64,000 nt of DNA from Palsa-504 sp963818225 (GTDB taxonomy: Bacteria > Actinomycetota > Actinomycetes > Streptosporangiales > Streptosporangiaceae): assembly GCA_963818225.1 (NCBI GenBank), contig CAWFRO010000006.1, positions 682,001-746,000 on the forward strand. Reading direction: 5' to 3'. Of the stretch, positions 1 through 7,509 are shown in pieces; the first letter of the stretch is position 1, and every line of letters starts with the position of its first letter. The notes beneath the pieces are model-generated. The model was not told where the DNA came from, did not search any database, and saw only the letters and a program-made list of their open reading frames with translations. The position numbers were made by a program, and so were the translations under genes.

Positions 1-790
1 CCTCATAGGCCGCGATCTGCTCGCGGTGGTCCTCGAGGGTCCGGCGGGCCCGGCCCGCCAGGCGGCGGCGCCCGTCGCGTTCCTTCTTCAGCACGCCGCC
101 GAGCAGGCCGCCGTGCAGCGGGGACCACGGGATGACGCCGACGCCGTACTCGATCGCCGCGGGCAGCACCTCGAGCTCGATCTGCCTGGTCAGCAGGTTG
201 TAGATGGACTGCTCGCTGACCAGGCCGGAAAAGCCCCGCGCCGCCGCGGCGTCGTTGGCCTGCGCGATGTTCCAGGCCGCGAAGTTGGACGAGCCGACGT
301 AGATGATCTTGCCCTGGGCGACGAGGACCTCCATCGCCTGCCAGATCTCGTCCCACGGGGTGTCCCGGTCGATGTGATGCATCTGGTACAGGTCGATGTA
401 GTCGGTGCGCAGCCGGCGCAGCGAGGCGTCGCAGGCGCGGCGGATGTTCAGCGCGGACAGCTTGCCCTCGTTGGGCCAGTCTCCCGTGGCCCCGTACAGC
501 TTGGTGGCCAGCACGGTGCGCTCCCGCCGGCCGCCCCCGGCCGCGAACCAGTCCCCGATGATCTCCTCGGTCCAGCCGGCGTGGGCCTCAGGGTTCTGGC
601 CGACCTGCCCGGGCGGGCCCTGGGCCCCGCCGTAGCGGTTGGCGGTGTCGAAGAAGTTGATGCCTATCTCGTGGGCGTGATCCATGATCGCGTGTGCCTC
701 GGCGGGCGGGGTCAGCGCCCCGAAGTTCATCGTGCCGAGGCACAGGCGGCTGACGGACAGGCCCGAACGGCCCAGGTGTGCGTAGTCCAT
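1..790 (-). CDS. aldo/keto reductase, 3' end outside window
   Basis: NAD(P)H-dependent oxidoreductase of the aldo/keto reductase TIM-barrel family; substrate unknown. The protein starts at the ATG complementary to 788-790 (MDYAHLGRSGLSVSRLCLGT), and about 263 codons are visible before the window edge; relatives are usually about 320-340 residues. The catalytic tetrad can be seen: Asp and Tyr in NFFDTANRYGG, Lys in VLATKLYG and His in YQMHHID. The loop GSSNFAAWNIAQAN is typical of AKRs that resemble the Kv-beta or YghZ type. It has no partner gene in the window, and its upstream flank is the long intergenic region 791-1412. The family is certain; the physiological substrate cannot be told from sequence. 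Confidence 0.93.
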   Translation of the reverse strand, partial: MDYAHLGRSGLSVSRLCLGTMNFGALTPPAEAHAIMDHAHEIGINFFDTANRYGGAQGPPGQVGQNPEAHAGWTEEIIGDWFAAGGGRRERTVLATKLYGATGDWPNEGKLSALNIRRACDASLRRLRTDYIDLYQMHHIDRDTPWDEIWQAMEVLVAQGKIIYVGSSNFAAWNIAQANDAAAARGFSGLVSEQSIYNLLTRQIELEVLPAAIEYGVGVIPWSPLHGGLLGGVLKKERDGRRRLAGRARRTLEDHREQIAAYE

Positions 791-1412
791 GGGCACCTAC
801 CCTTTCATGCGGTCCCGGCGGCCCGGCCTCCTGGCGCACGGCCGCGGCGCCGAGCGCGCTGGTTACCCTCTCGTGGTACGGACGGGCCGCACAATTCGGA
901 ATTCGGAATTCGAGGGAGAAGTCCGGCACCCTGCACCACATCTGAGTCATCCTCAACTCTGGTTAAGCAGAATCGGCTGCTGGCCATTCTCATCCCGACA
1001 TTAGTTGCCCGGGGGCAATTGCCTTAGAGCAATTGCCTAGGCGCATTTGCCGGGAAGCAATTATCTAATGACTGCTCTTTAGGGGAAATTTTCCAGAGGT
1101 AAAGTGTTGACATCCTGGCCGAGGAATCAAACAATCCGATTAACACAGTTGCAGCCCAGCGAACCTGGCCGCTACCAGGGGCCATGTGTCTGGGATTTCA
1201 TACAGCTTCGCCGTCTCCCGCCACGGCAAGGGCAACGGCATCGACGCCATCCCCATGTTTTCTCCTGCACCAAGACCGGCGCCGGTCCAGCACTTGATGA
1301 CCAGCATCGCCAACTACGATCCGGGCACCATCAACACCAGCAGCAAAGGCGTCATAATTCCCCGCTTTACCCCGCCATCCCCTGAGACTGGATGGCAGCA
1401 AGGAGAACCGTA
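791..1412. other. 622-bp intergenic region between divergent genes
   Basis: Regulatory space between the aldo/keto reductase (leftward) and the MFS transporter (rightward). It is clearly less GC-rich than its surroundings around 950-1130. It contains the repeated GAATTCGGAATTCGA at 898-912, the 14-bp repeat array at 1001-1070, and a TTGACA hexamer at 1107-1112 that could be a -35 box. No convincing -10 box is seen 16-18 bp further on. The right part (1186-1413) has codon-like base periodicity and is listed separately. Confidence 0.6.
1001..1070. repeat. five 14-bp tandem units (possible operator array)
   Basis: Five consecutive units with an exact 14-bp period: TTAGTTGCCCGGGG, GCAATTGCCTTAGA, GCAATTGCCTAGGC, GCATTTGCCGGGAA and GCAATTATCTAATG. 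The conserved core is GCAATTGCC, which contains the palindrome GCAATTGC. The sequence between cores varies while the spacing stays fixed. That pattern fits repeated protein-binding sites better than slippage. The array lies about 340 bp upstream of the MFS gene and 210 bp upstream of the reductase gene, so it could control either. The binding protein is unknown. Confidence 0.6.
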
Positions 1413-1413
1413 A
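1186..1413 (+). CDS. possible small protein or gene remnant before MFS gene
   Basis: Open frame of 75 codons starting GTG (MSGISYSFAVSRHGKGNGI) and ending TAA at 1411-1413, overlapping the ATG of the MFS gene by one base. Two stretches, roughly 1207-1257 and 1273-1350, have strong G/C at third positions, which suggests that this sequence is or was coding. No ribosome-binding site is evident and I recognise no family. It may be the 3' remnant of a gene once co-transcribed with the transporter, or a genuine short upstream ORF. Treat it as hypothetical. Confidence 0.25.
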   Translation: MSGISYSFAVSRHGKGNGIDAIPMFSPAPRPAPVQHLMTSIANYDPGTINTSSKGVIIPRFTPPSPETGWQQGEP

Positions 1414-2825
1414 TGGCACAAGATACTTCGGGAGCCGCGGCCGCCGGCGGCGGCACTCTGGTCATTCCCGGCGAGGCGGCGGCCCGGGTCGACCGCCTGC
1501 CGATGAGCTTCATGGCCTGGGAGATCTGCCTGATCGTGCAGGTGGGCTGGGCGATGTCGGCCTCGACCGACGGGATCGCCCTGCGGCTGTACCCGTTCGT
1601 CTGGCTGCCGGCCAAGGAGATAACGCACAGCCAGTACGACGTCCTGTACGCCTTGCAGGTCGGGATCAGCATCCTGCTCGGCGGGTACGCCCTCGGCTGG
1701 CTGGCCGACAAGATCGGCCGGCGCAAGGCCCTGATCCTGTCCTCGCTGCTGGCCGGGGCGTTCATCTGGCCGTTCGGCTACGTGACCAACTACCCGGCGC
1801 TGATCGTCCTGTCGATCTTCGACACGCTCGGGTTCGCCGGGTACCTGGCCATGAACGTCGTGTACATGAGCGAGATCATGGGGCCGACATGGCGGCGCAA
1901 GGTCATGCTGCCCTGCCAGGCCGTGTGCATCTTCCTCCTCTTCGTCGTCATCGGCGGCATCCTCCCGCACTACTGGTTCCCGGTCCACTACCGGTGGTTC
2001 CTGTGGTTCCTGACCATCGTGAACATCCTGATCGCGGTGGTGCTGTTCTTCCGGATGCCGGAGTCACCGCGGTGGCTGGAGGCCCGGGAGCGCCGCGCCC
2101 AGGCCCGCCAGACCGTGGAGCGGATGGAGGCGAGGGTCAGCAAGGGCGGCCGTGTCGCACTGCCCGAGCCCGACCTGTCGCCGTACGAGGTACTGGCCGA
2201 GGAGAAGACCGCCTGGTGGGCGCCGTTCGGCCGGCAGTACGTGGGCGTCACCGTGTTCCTGCTGGTGGTCATGGTGCTCGGCTACGGCGGCATCGTGTAC
2301 GGCGGCGGCAGTCAGATTATCTTGTGGCTCATCGGCAAGGGCGGCTACAGCGCCGGCTGGATCTTCGCCATGACGGCGTGGGCCGGCGTGATCGGCACCG
2401 CCGTCTACCTGCTCAACACGTTCATCGGAGACCGGCTGGAGCGCAGATGGACGCAGCTCATCGGCGCCATTCTGTTTGCCGGCGGCTATTGGCTCATGTT
2501 CAAGGTGCCGAACAACAGCGCGGCCGTGTACATCGGCTACAGCCTAACGGTGGCCGGCGTGACGCTGTGGCTGTGGAGTATGTACGTGTACATCCCCCAG
2601 TGCTACCCGACCCGGATGCGCGCGCTGGGTACCGGCTGGACCGATGGCGTGGGCCACCTGGGCGCCTGGGGCGGCGTGCTGATCGCCGGAGCGCTCTTCA
2701 GCGTCACCGCGCCGACGGGCTTCTTCGTCTTCGTCACGATCCCGTGCGCGCTCGTCCCGGGCGTCCTGATCGCGGTCTTCGGGAAGAACCAGCGCAACCG
2801 CGCGCTGGAAGAACTGGCCCAGTAA
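1413..2825 (+). CDS. MFS transporter, sugar/organic-acid porter type
   Basis: Twelve-helix major facilitator carried in the cytoplasmic membrane, 470 residues. The start ATG at 1413 (MAQDTSG) is chosen because AGGAG lies at 1401-1405; an earlier in-frame ATG at 1392 has no such site. Family motifs are visible: DKIGRRK between helices 2 and 3, PESPRWL after helix 6, and PTRMRALGTG in the second half. Together these match the Sugar_tr (pfam00083) branch, which includes aromatic-acid and niacin porters as well as sugar porters. A central cytoplasmic loop of about 60 residues is rich in Arg and Glu. It is transcribed alone, preceded by the repeat-bearing intergenic region and followed by a hairpin. 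The substrate cannot be assigned. Confidence 0.92.
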   Translation: MAQDTSGAAAAGGGTLVIPGEAAARVDRLPMSFMAWEICLIVQVGWAMSASTDGIALRLYPFVWLPAKEITHSQYDVLYALQVGISILLGGYALGWLADKIGRRKALILSSLLAGAFIWPFGYVTNYPALIVLSIFDTLGFAGYLAMNVVYMSEIMGPTWRRKVMLPCQAVCIFLLFVVIGGILPHYWFPVHYRWFLWFLTIVNILIAVVLFFRMPESPRWLEARERRAQARQTVERMEARVSKGGRVALPEPDLSPYEVLAEEKTAWWAPFGRQYVGVTVFLLVVMVLGYGGIVYGGGSQIILWLIGKGGYSAGWIFAMTAWAGVIGTAVYLLNTFIGDRLERRWTQLIGAILFAGGYWLMFKVPNNSAAVYIGYSLTVAGVTLWLWSMYVYIPQCYPTRMRALGTGWTDGVGHLGAWGGVLIAGALFSVTAPTGFFVFVTIPCALVPGVLIAVFGKNQRNRALEELAQ

Positions 2826-2857
2826 ATGCTGGGCCAACAGACGCTGGGCCGTTGGCC

Positions 2858-2880
2858 AGCCGGTTAGCCGCCGGCTCTTT
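2858..2880 (+). terminator. possible terminator after MFS gene
   Basis: Hairpin with arms AGCCGG (2858-2863) and CCGGCT (2871-2876), followed by CTTTC. The stem is short and the T-run weak, so this is only a candidate for the end of the MFS transcript. Confidence 0.35.
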
Positions 2881-3011
2881 CCCGAGGTGTCTCCGGCGGA
2901 AAACCAGAGTGTCACCGGCGGCCCAGCCCTCACCACAGCCGGCCTCCCGCCCATGCGGAACTGGACGGGAGGCAGGCTAACCAGGCCAGCACCGCGCAGG
3001 AAGGAAAGCCG

Positions 3012-3647
3012 ATGAGTGACAGCCAGACCGTCACCATCCCTGCCGTACACCACGCAGTAACAGCAGAAACCCGGCCCGTGCGGCTCCTGCGAGCACTGGC
3101 GCAGAACCCGGAACCGCTGTCAGCCCCCGCCCTGGCCAGCCTCCTGGCCGAGCCAGGCCAGCGCCGGCGACTCCTGCTGTCCTCCTACGACCACACGCTG
3201 CGCCGGCACGAGCAAGCCGGCCACGTCGAACGAGTAGGCCGCGAGCGTAAAGGACGCGGCCGGCCCGCCATCGTCTGGCGCATCACCACCGCAGGGCGCG
3301 GCTGGCTCGACGAGCACGACAAAGCACCAGACCTCGCCGCGGCCGCCGCCGCACAGGCACGGCGCGCGGCCACCGAACGGGACCAGGCACTGGACGAAGC
3401 CCGCGCCACCTTCGACCCTCAGACTCCACGGATCAGCCGCAAACGCGCCGCTCACAAACTCAGAGAACTTGGCTGCACCCTCGACCAGATCGGCGCGGTC
3501 TTCCACGTCAGCAAAGAAAGAATCCGCCAGGACCTCCTCTGGGACCCAGCGGCACGCACACCCCCGAGAAAACCCAAGCCACGCACACCCCTCAGCCCCA
3601 CGCAAACCCAACTCCTCCTGGGCCTGACAACATCAGGGTTCCCCTGA
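3012..3647 (+). CDS. winged-helix plus sigma-like HTH protein
   Basis: Predicted 211-residue DNA-binding protein; no named family recognised. Residues about 20-95 look like a winged helix (PVRLLRALAQNPEPLSAPAL through GRPAIVWRITTAGRGWLDE), the layout of MarR/PadR-type modules. After a charged linker, residues about 140-175 form a second helix-turn-helix of the sigma-70 region 4 kind (LRELGCTLDQIGAVFHVSKE, then RIRQDL). The start ATG at 3012 has AGGAAGGAAAG just upstream. The C-terminus is basic and proline-rich. The gene stands alone and converges on the sigma-factor pair to its right. A regulatory role is inferred from the two HTH segments only. Confidence 0.7.
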   Translation: MSDSQTVTIPAVHHAVTAETRPVRLLRALAQNPEPLSAPALASLLAEPGQRRRLLLSSYDHTLRRHEQAGHVERVGRERKGRGRPAIVWRITTAGRGWLDEHDKAPDLAAAAAAQARRAATERDQALDEARATFDPQTPRISRKRAAHKLRELGCTLDQIGAVFHVSKERIRQDLLWDPAARTPPRKPKPRTPLSPTQTQLLLGLTTSGFP

Positions 3648-3762
3648 AAGCACCCCGGTCATCACAAGCGGCGGCCGCGCCGACAAGGTGTGTCCGCCAG
3701 CCAGCCATCCCGTAGGTGGAAGAGAGGATCGATCGCTGCGGCGGTTGGTCAGGTCGCTGTAG

Positions 3763-4509
3763 CTACTGCTCCAAGGAGGCTTGCAGTGCAGCCATGCCGC
3801 GTGCGGTGTGGCTCCTGACGGCACCTCGGCTGATGCCTAGAGCTGCGGCGATCTCAGCCTCGGACAGGTCCGCGTAATACCGCAGCACGATCGCCTCGCG
3901 CTGCCGGACGGGCAGGTCGCGAAGCGCGGCCGCCACGGCCGACTGCTCCGCCCCGAACAGGATCGCGTGCTCGCCGCCCGGCATGTCCGGCGGCACCTGC
4001 TGCGGGGGCTCGTCGATGACCATCCGGTGACGCAGTACCGACCTGGAACGGTTGACCACGGCCTGGCGCAAGAAGGCCAGAGCGTTCTGCGGGTTCCCGA
4101 GCCGGTCCCAGCCTTCATGCGCAGCGATGAACGCGTCGTCGACCACGTGCTCGGCAGCCCCGACGTCACGCAGCAGCATGGTGGCCAGGCGCACCAGCGC
4201 CCGGTAGTACAGGACGTACAGGTTTGCGATGGCCGGATCAGCATCCTGTCCCAGCTCGGCGGGCATGGGCCGGAACGGGACAGGGAAGGTGTCGGCGCCT
4301 GCCGTTACCGCGATGGCGATACTCTCGCTGGCCTGATCGCCGTGGGCCGGGGCGTCCTCCTGGAGCACTTTCTGGAACCGGCCCAGGCCAGCATCGGTAT
4401 CGTAGGTGGCGGCGTACCGCGCCGCGTAGGTGTCAGTGACCACCCGGTACAGGCGCGCGAAGAGTTCGTCCTCGTCCGTGCTTACAGTGTCATGCCCGCC
4501 CGTCGTCAT
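3763..4509 (-). CDS. sigma-70 family factor with N-terminal extension
   Basis: RNA polymerase sigma factor of the ECF/SigE-like type, 248 residues. Region 2 is around residues 97-160 (LYYRALVRLATMLLRDVGAA, then HVVDDAFIAAHEGW), and region 4 is at the C-terminus (DLPVRQREAIVLRYYADLSE, EIAAALGISRGAVRSHTARG). About 90 residues before region 2 belong to no domain I recognise, so the protein is longer than a minimal two-domain ECF factor. Its ATG overlaps the stop of the upstream sigma gene by 4 bp (4506-4509), implying translational coupling. No anti-sigma gene is adjacent. It could set promoter choice for an unknown stress or developmental regulon. Confidence 0.82.
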   Translation of the reverse strand: MTTGGHDTVSTDEDELFARLYRVVTDTYAARYAATYDTDAGLGRFQKVLQEDAPAHGDQASESIAIAVTAGADTFPVPFRPMPAELGQDADPAIANLYVLYYRALVRLATMLLRDVGAAEHVVDDAFIAAHEGWDRLGNPQNALAFLRQAVVNRSRSVLRHRMVIDEPPQQVPPDMPGGEHAILFGAEQSAVAAALRDLPVRQREAIVLRYYADLSEAEIAAALGISRGAVRSHTARGMAALQASLEQ

Positions 4510-5069
4510 GGCGAGGCTCCTTTCTCGTAACCGAACGGATCATAGGGTCCCAGCTCTGTTCTCAGTTTTCCCCGCACGGCGGACAGATGCGCTGCGACGG
4601 TCCCGTCGGCCATGCCCAGCGCGGCGGCGATCTCCGTATTGGGCATGGCCAGCAGCCAGCGCATCACCGCCACCGCATGCTGCCGCGGCGGCAAGGCCTG
4701 GATGGCCCGCCAGCACCGCTCCAGCGCGATCCCCGACATTGCCGCGGCATGAGTATCCGGTGAGGGTGCCCGGTACGCGGCCTCCAGCCGCGGGAGGTTT
4801 TCGCGCAGGGCGTTATTGCGGCGGAACATGCCGATCGCATGGTGGCTGACCGTGGTCTGCAGCCAGCGAATCCGCTGAGCATCGCGTAGGCACCGCATGG
4901 TCGGCCACTGCCTGGCCGCGGCCATGAACGCGGACTGGACCAGGTCATCGGCCATCGCCCGGTCCCCTCGGGTCAGGATGCAGGCGTATCCGAACAAGCC
5001 CTGCGCGTACGCGGCAAAGCAGTCGGCAACTTCCTCGGCGTGGTCCTTCGGGATCTTGCCACCGGTCAT
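4506..5069 (-). CDS. RNA polymerase sigma factor, ECF-like
   Basis: A second two-domain sigma factor of 187 residues, first gene of a two-gene unit with the sigma gene at 3763-4509. Region 2 spans about residues 15-85 (AYAQGLFGYACILTRGDRAM, DDLVQSAFMAAARQW), and region 4 about 120-180 (LPPRQHAVAVMRWLLAMPNT, EIAAALGMADGTVAAHLSAV). The -WLLAMPNTEIAAALG- helix deviates from the usual YYxDLSxxEIA pattern. The start ATG (MTGGKIPKDHAEE) follows a short leader without a strong ribosome site. The ATGA junction with the downstream gene suggests that both are made together. An inverted repeat at 5180-5193 may be its operator. Confidence 0.8.
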   Translation of the reverse strand: MTGGKIPKDHAEEVADCFAAYAQGLFGYACILTRGDRAMADDLVQSAFMAAARQWPTMRCLRDAQRIRWLQTTVSHHAIGMFRRNNALRENLPRLEAAYRAPSPDTHAAAMSGIALERCWRAIQALPPRQHAVAVMRWLLAMPNTEIAAALGMADGTVAAHLSAVRGKLRTELGPYDPFGYEKGASP

Positions 5070-5412
5070 TTAAGCCCCGCAAGATTCGCACGGTCACCGT
5101 GACCAGCCCGCGCACGCCCGGCGGTGCCGCAGCCCGGCACCGCCGGCATCCGTAGGCCACCGCCATCGCCGGACTGAAGAAGACTCACGTCTTAGGGTCG
5201 CACCGGGACGGCAAACCGTTTAGCCCCTGTCCGCAAGCCCGCTCCGGCCAGCCGCGGCCACCGGGCCACCCGGCACGGCCGGGCCCTGAAAAGTCGCCAG
5301 CAGCCGGTGCCTCAAGCCGCCAGGCCAAGGGCCACGCAGGGGTCGGGGGCCGGCATGTTCGTTAACCAGCACGGCGTTGTCCCAGAAACCCCGGGCTTGC
5401 TAGCGTAGCTGG
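5070..5412. other. 343-bp intergenic region, possible operator
   Basis: Divergent promoter space between the sigma pair (leftward) and the phosphatase-like gene (rightward). The only structured element I see is the inverted repeat AAGAC-TCAC-GTCTT at 5180-5193, about 110 bp upstream of the first sigma gene. No gene is supported here. Confidence 0.4.
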
Positions 5413-5865
5413 GTGATCATCCACTTCATATGCCGTGGGAACGCGTTCAGGAGCATTATTGCGGAAGCCTATCTGAACTCGCTCGGGATGATTGGCGCAG
5501 GCGTTCTGTCAAGCGGCACGGTTGCCGCCTCGCACAAGGCCAGGAACCTGGCCCACTACGCGATGACGCTGGAGCTGCTCCAGAAGCACGGCATCCGCGA
5601 ATCCGCCAAAGCTGGCTTTGGAGATCAGCTGAGCCAGTGCCGTCTGGATAAAGCTGATGTCACCGTCTGCATGAATCAGCGAGTCTACGACGAGTGCCTG
5701 CGGTTGGTGACCTTTCCCGCTAGCCCGTATATATGGTCAATCGCCGACGTCGGGGAACCAGGCAGGATTTCCGAGGTCAAATCGGAACGGGAAATTTACA
5801 GAGAAGAAGCCTATCAGGAAATTGTCGAAAATGTTGATCGGTTGATGCTCGATATCTGCCTATGA
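5413..5865 (+). CDS. low-molecular-weight protein phosphatase-like protein
   Basis: Cytoplasmic 150-residue protein of the LMW protein-tyrosine phosphatase/arsenate reductase fold. The N-terminal P-loop FICRGNAFRS fits the C-x5-R catalytic signature, with Cys8 as nucleophile and Arg14 binding phosphate. It differs from the canonical CxGNxCRSP in lacking the second Cys and the Pro. The likely general-acid Asp is in WSIADVGEPGR near residue 114. The start is GTG at 5413, with no clear ribosome-binding site. Codon use is less G/C-rich than that of the neighbours (for example GGAAATTTACAGAGAAGAAG near the 3' end), which may indicate recent acquisition. The substrate is unknown; arsenate reduction is less likely without the extra cysteines. 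Confidence 0.75.
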   Translation: MIIHFICRGNAFRSIIAEAYLNSLGMIGAGVLSSGTVAASHKARNLAHYAMTLELLQKHGIRESAKAGFGDQLSQCRLDKADVTVCMNQRVYDECLRLVTFPASPYIWSIADVGEPGRISEVKSEREIYREEAYQEIVENVDRLMLDICL

Positions 5866-5950
5866 GCGGTCATGGGCTTACGGGCCGCCCGGTGGCGGCC
5901 CCCGGCCCGGCGGGGCAGACGGCCCCGGCGAGCAGGGTTAGAATGGGAGG

Positions 5951-5992
5951 GTGCGATGCGCATCGGGTACGCAGTCGTGGCCGGCCGGTTAG
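5951..5992 (+). CDS. candidate Trp leader peptide of trpS attenuator
   Basis: Thirteen-codon frame GTG...TAG encoding MRCASGTQSWPAG. Its single Trp codon (5978-5980) sits at the 5' edge of the first hairpin arm and its stop falls in the loop of that hairpin, the geometry expected for ribosome-mediated attenuation. The weak point is the ribosome site: GGGAGG abuts the GTG directly. An alternative start, ATG at 5956, has better spacing, but its Trp codon lies inside the terminator hairpin itself. Confidence 0.4.
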   Translation: MRCASGTQSWPAG

Positions 5993-6044
5993 GGCGGCCC
6001 ACTGTTAACCGATGTTCGAGGCCGTCCGGCTGGGCGGCCTTTTT
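5979..6044 (+). promoter_or_regulatory. four-segment transcription attenuator before trpS
   Basis: Four segments can pair in alternative ways: segment 1 GGCCGGCC (5979-5986), segment 2 GGGCGGCC (5992-5999), segment 3 GGCCGTCC (6020-6027) and segment 4 GGGCGGCC (6032-6039). The last is followed by TTTTT (6040-6044). 3:4 is an intrinsic terminator of 8 bp including one G-U pair. 2:3 forms an equally long antiterminator, and 1:2 pairs with one mismatch. A ribosome held at the Trp codon in front of segment 1 would leave 2:3 free to form and allow read-through into trpS. An auxiliary trpS of Streptomyces is known to be controlled by ribosome-mediated attenuation. Confidence 0.7.
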
Positions 6045-6095
6045 CGTGTTCTCCTGAGGCCCCCTGCCCGGACCTGAACGGAGAGGACGATAGCC

Positions 6096-7136
6096 ATGAG
6101 CACTGAGCTCGCGGCGGGGCGTTCGGCTGAGCTCGAGGAGCTGATCGGACAGGACGCCTCCCGGTTCCGGATCCTGACCGGGGACCGGCCGACCGGGCCA
6201 CTGCACCTGGGCCACTACTTCGGCACCCTGCAGAACCGGGTCCGGCTGCAGGACCTCGGCGCGGAGGTCTTCGTGCTGATCGCCGACTATCAGGTGCTGA
6301 CCGACCGTGACATCGCCGAGCACCTAGGGGAGTACGTCATCGGCCTGGTGCTGGACTACCTGGCCATCGGGCTGGACCCGGCGCGCGCGGTGATCTTCAC
6401 GCACAGCGCGGTGCCGGCCCTCAACCAGCTGCTGCTGCCGTTCCTGAGCCTGGTCTCGGTCCCGGAGCTGCAGCGCAACCCCACGGTCAAGGACGAGATC
6501 GCGCACTCGCGCCAGGCGGCAGTCAGTGGCCTGATGCTCAGCTACCCGGTGCACCAGGCGGCGGACATCTTGTTCTGCAAGGCGAACCTGGTGCCGGTCG
6601 GGCAGGACCAGCTGCCGCACCTCGAGCTCACCCGGGTCATTGCACGCCGCTTCAACCGCCGTTACGCCGAGGTGTTCCCGGTGCCGGACGCGCTGCTGTC
6701 GCAGGCGCCGCTGCTGCTCGGCGTGGACGGCACCAAGATGAGCAAGAGCCGCGGTAACGCCATCGCGCTGGCGGCCAGCGCCGACGAGACCGCCCGGCTC
6801 ATCCGCGGCGCCAGGACCGACGCCGAGCGGTACGTCAGCTACGACCCGGAACGCCGGCCAGAGGTCTCCAACCTGGTGCTGCTGGCCGCCCTTGCGCTCG
6901 GGCGCGGCCCGCAGGATGTGGCGGCCAGCATCGGGACCGGCGGCGCGGCGGTGCTCAAGGACACCGTCGCGGCGGCGGTCAACGAGCTGCTGGCCCCGGT
7001 CCGGGCCCGCCGCGCCGAATACGCGCGCGACCTCGGCTACGTCCGCCAGGTGCTGCGGGAGGGCAACGAGCGTGCCGAGGCCATCGCCGAGGCCACCTTG
7101 GACGAGGTGCGCTCAGCCATGCACATGCGCTACTGA
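6096..7136 (+). CDS. trpS: tryptophanyl-tRNA synthetase, auxiliary (TrpRS1-like) type
   Basis: Charges tRNA-Trp with tryptophan using ATP; class I aminoacyl-tRNA synthetase, cytoplasmic, 346 residues. The HIGH-type motif is PLHLGHYFG (residues 35-43) and the KMSKS loop is DGTKMSKSRGN near residue 213. The N-terminal signature GDRPTGPLHLGHYFGTLQNR resembles the second, indolmycin-insensitive TrpRS of streptomycetes more than the housekeeping form (usually PTGxLHLGNYLGA); this is judged from memory of the families. The start ATG at 6096 follows GGAGAGGACGATAGCC. The upstream leader carries a terminator/antiterminator, so expression should rise when charged tRNA-Trp is scarce. No indolmycin or other tryptophan-analogue biosynthesis genes are nearby. 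Confidence 0.93.
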   Translation: MSTELAAGRSAELEELIGQDASRFRILTGDRPTGPLHLGHYFGTLQNRVRLQDLGAEVFVLIADYQVLTDRDIAEHLGEYVIGLVLDYLAIGLDPARAVIFTHSAVPALNQLLLPFLSLVSVPELQRNPTVKDEIAHSRQAAVSGLMLSYPVHQAADILFCKANLVPVGQDQLPHLELTRVIARRFNRRYAEVFPVPDALLSQAPLLLGVDGTKMSKSRGNAIALAASADETARLIRGARTDAERYVSYDPERRPEVSNLVLLAALALGRGPQDVAASIGTGGAAVLKDTVAAAVNELLAPVRARRAEYARDLGYVRQVLREGNERAEAIAEATLDEVRSAMHMRY

Positions 7137-7509
7137 CGCCGGCGCGCCGGCGCCGTGGCAGGTCAGTCCCCGGCCGAGTGCCCGCCCATCGATTCATCGG
7201 CGGCCCAGCCTGACATTGAATTGACCCAACTCTGCTTATCAAGACGCTCATCGGGCATCCCCTGGGCCGCGTTTCCGGCGTGGATTCTCAGCGTTCGAGT
7301 ATGATGGGCCAGCCGGGTGGCTGGAGTTCCACGGGACCTGTTCTCCATCCTGGCTCGCAGTGCGCTAGCTGATCACGGCTTCCTGATATTCGGCTCCTAG
7401 ACCAATTATCACCGGATAAAAGTGCCTAACCCGCCGTATATGAGCGCGCCGAGGTCGGCTGCCGCGATACCGTTGCGCCCGCACGACGACAGGAGGTCTA
7501 ACCATCGAT
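7137..7509. other. 373-bp intergenic region, no gene seen
   Basis: Follows trpS and precedes the lectin-like gene. It holds the self-complementary GCCGGCGCGCCGGC (7139-7152) just after the trpS stop, with no T-run, and a small inverted repeat TTATC-ACCG-GATAA (7406-7419). GC content is lower than in the flanking genes. AGGAGG at 7491-7496 is the probable ribosome site of the next gene. No promoter could be called with confidence. Confidence 0.45.

Noticed and set aside
5956..6057. 33-codon frame from ATG 5956 as the Trp leader
   Set aside because: It has the best ribosome-site spacing, but its Trp codon is inside the terminator arm and translation would cross the whole terminator, so it does not fit an attenuation model as well as the GTG 5951 frame. 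It is kept only as an alternative.
7139..7152. Palindrome GCCGGCGCGCCGGC after trpS
   Set aside because: No T-run and fully self-complementary without a loop; not convincing as a terminator.
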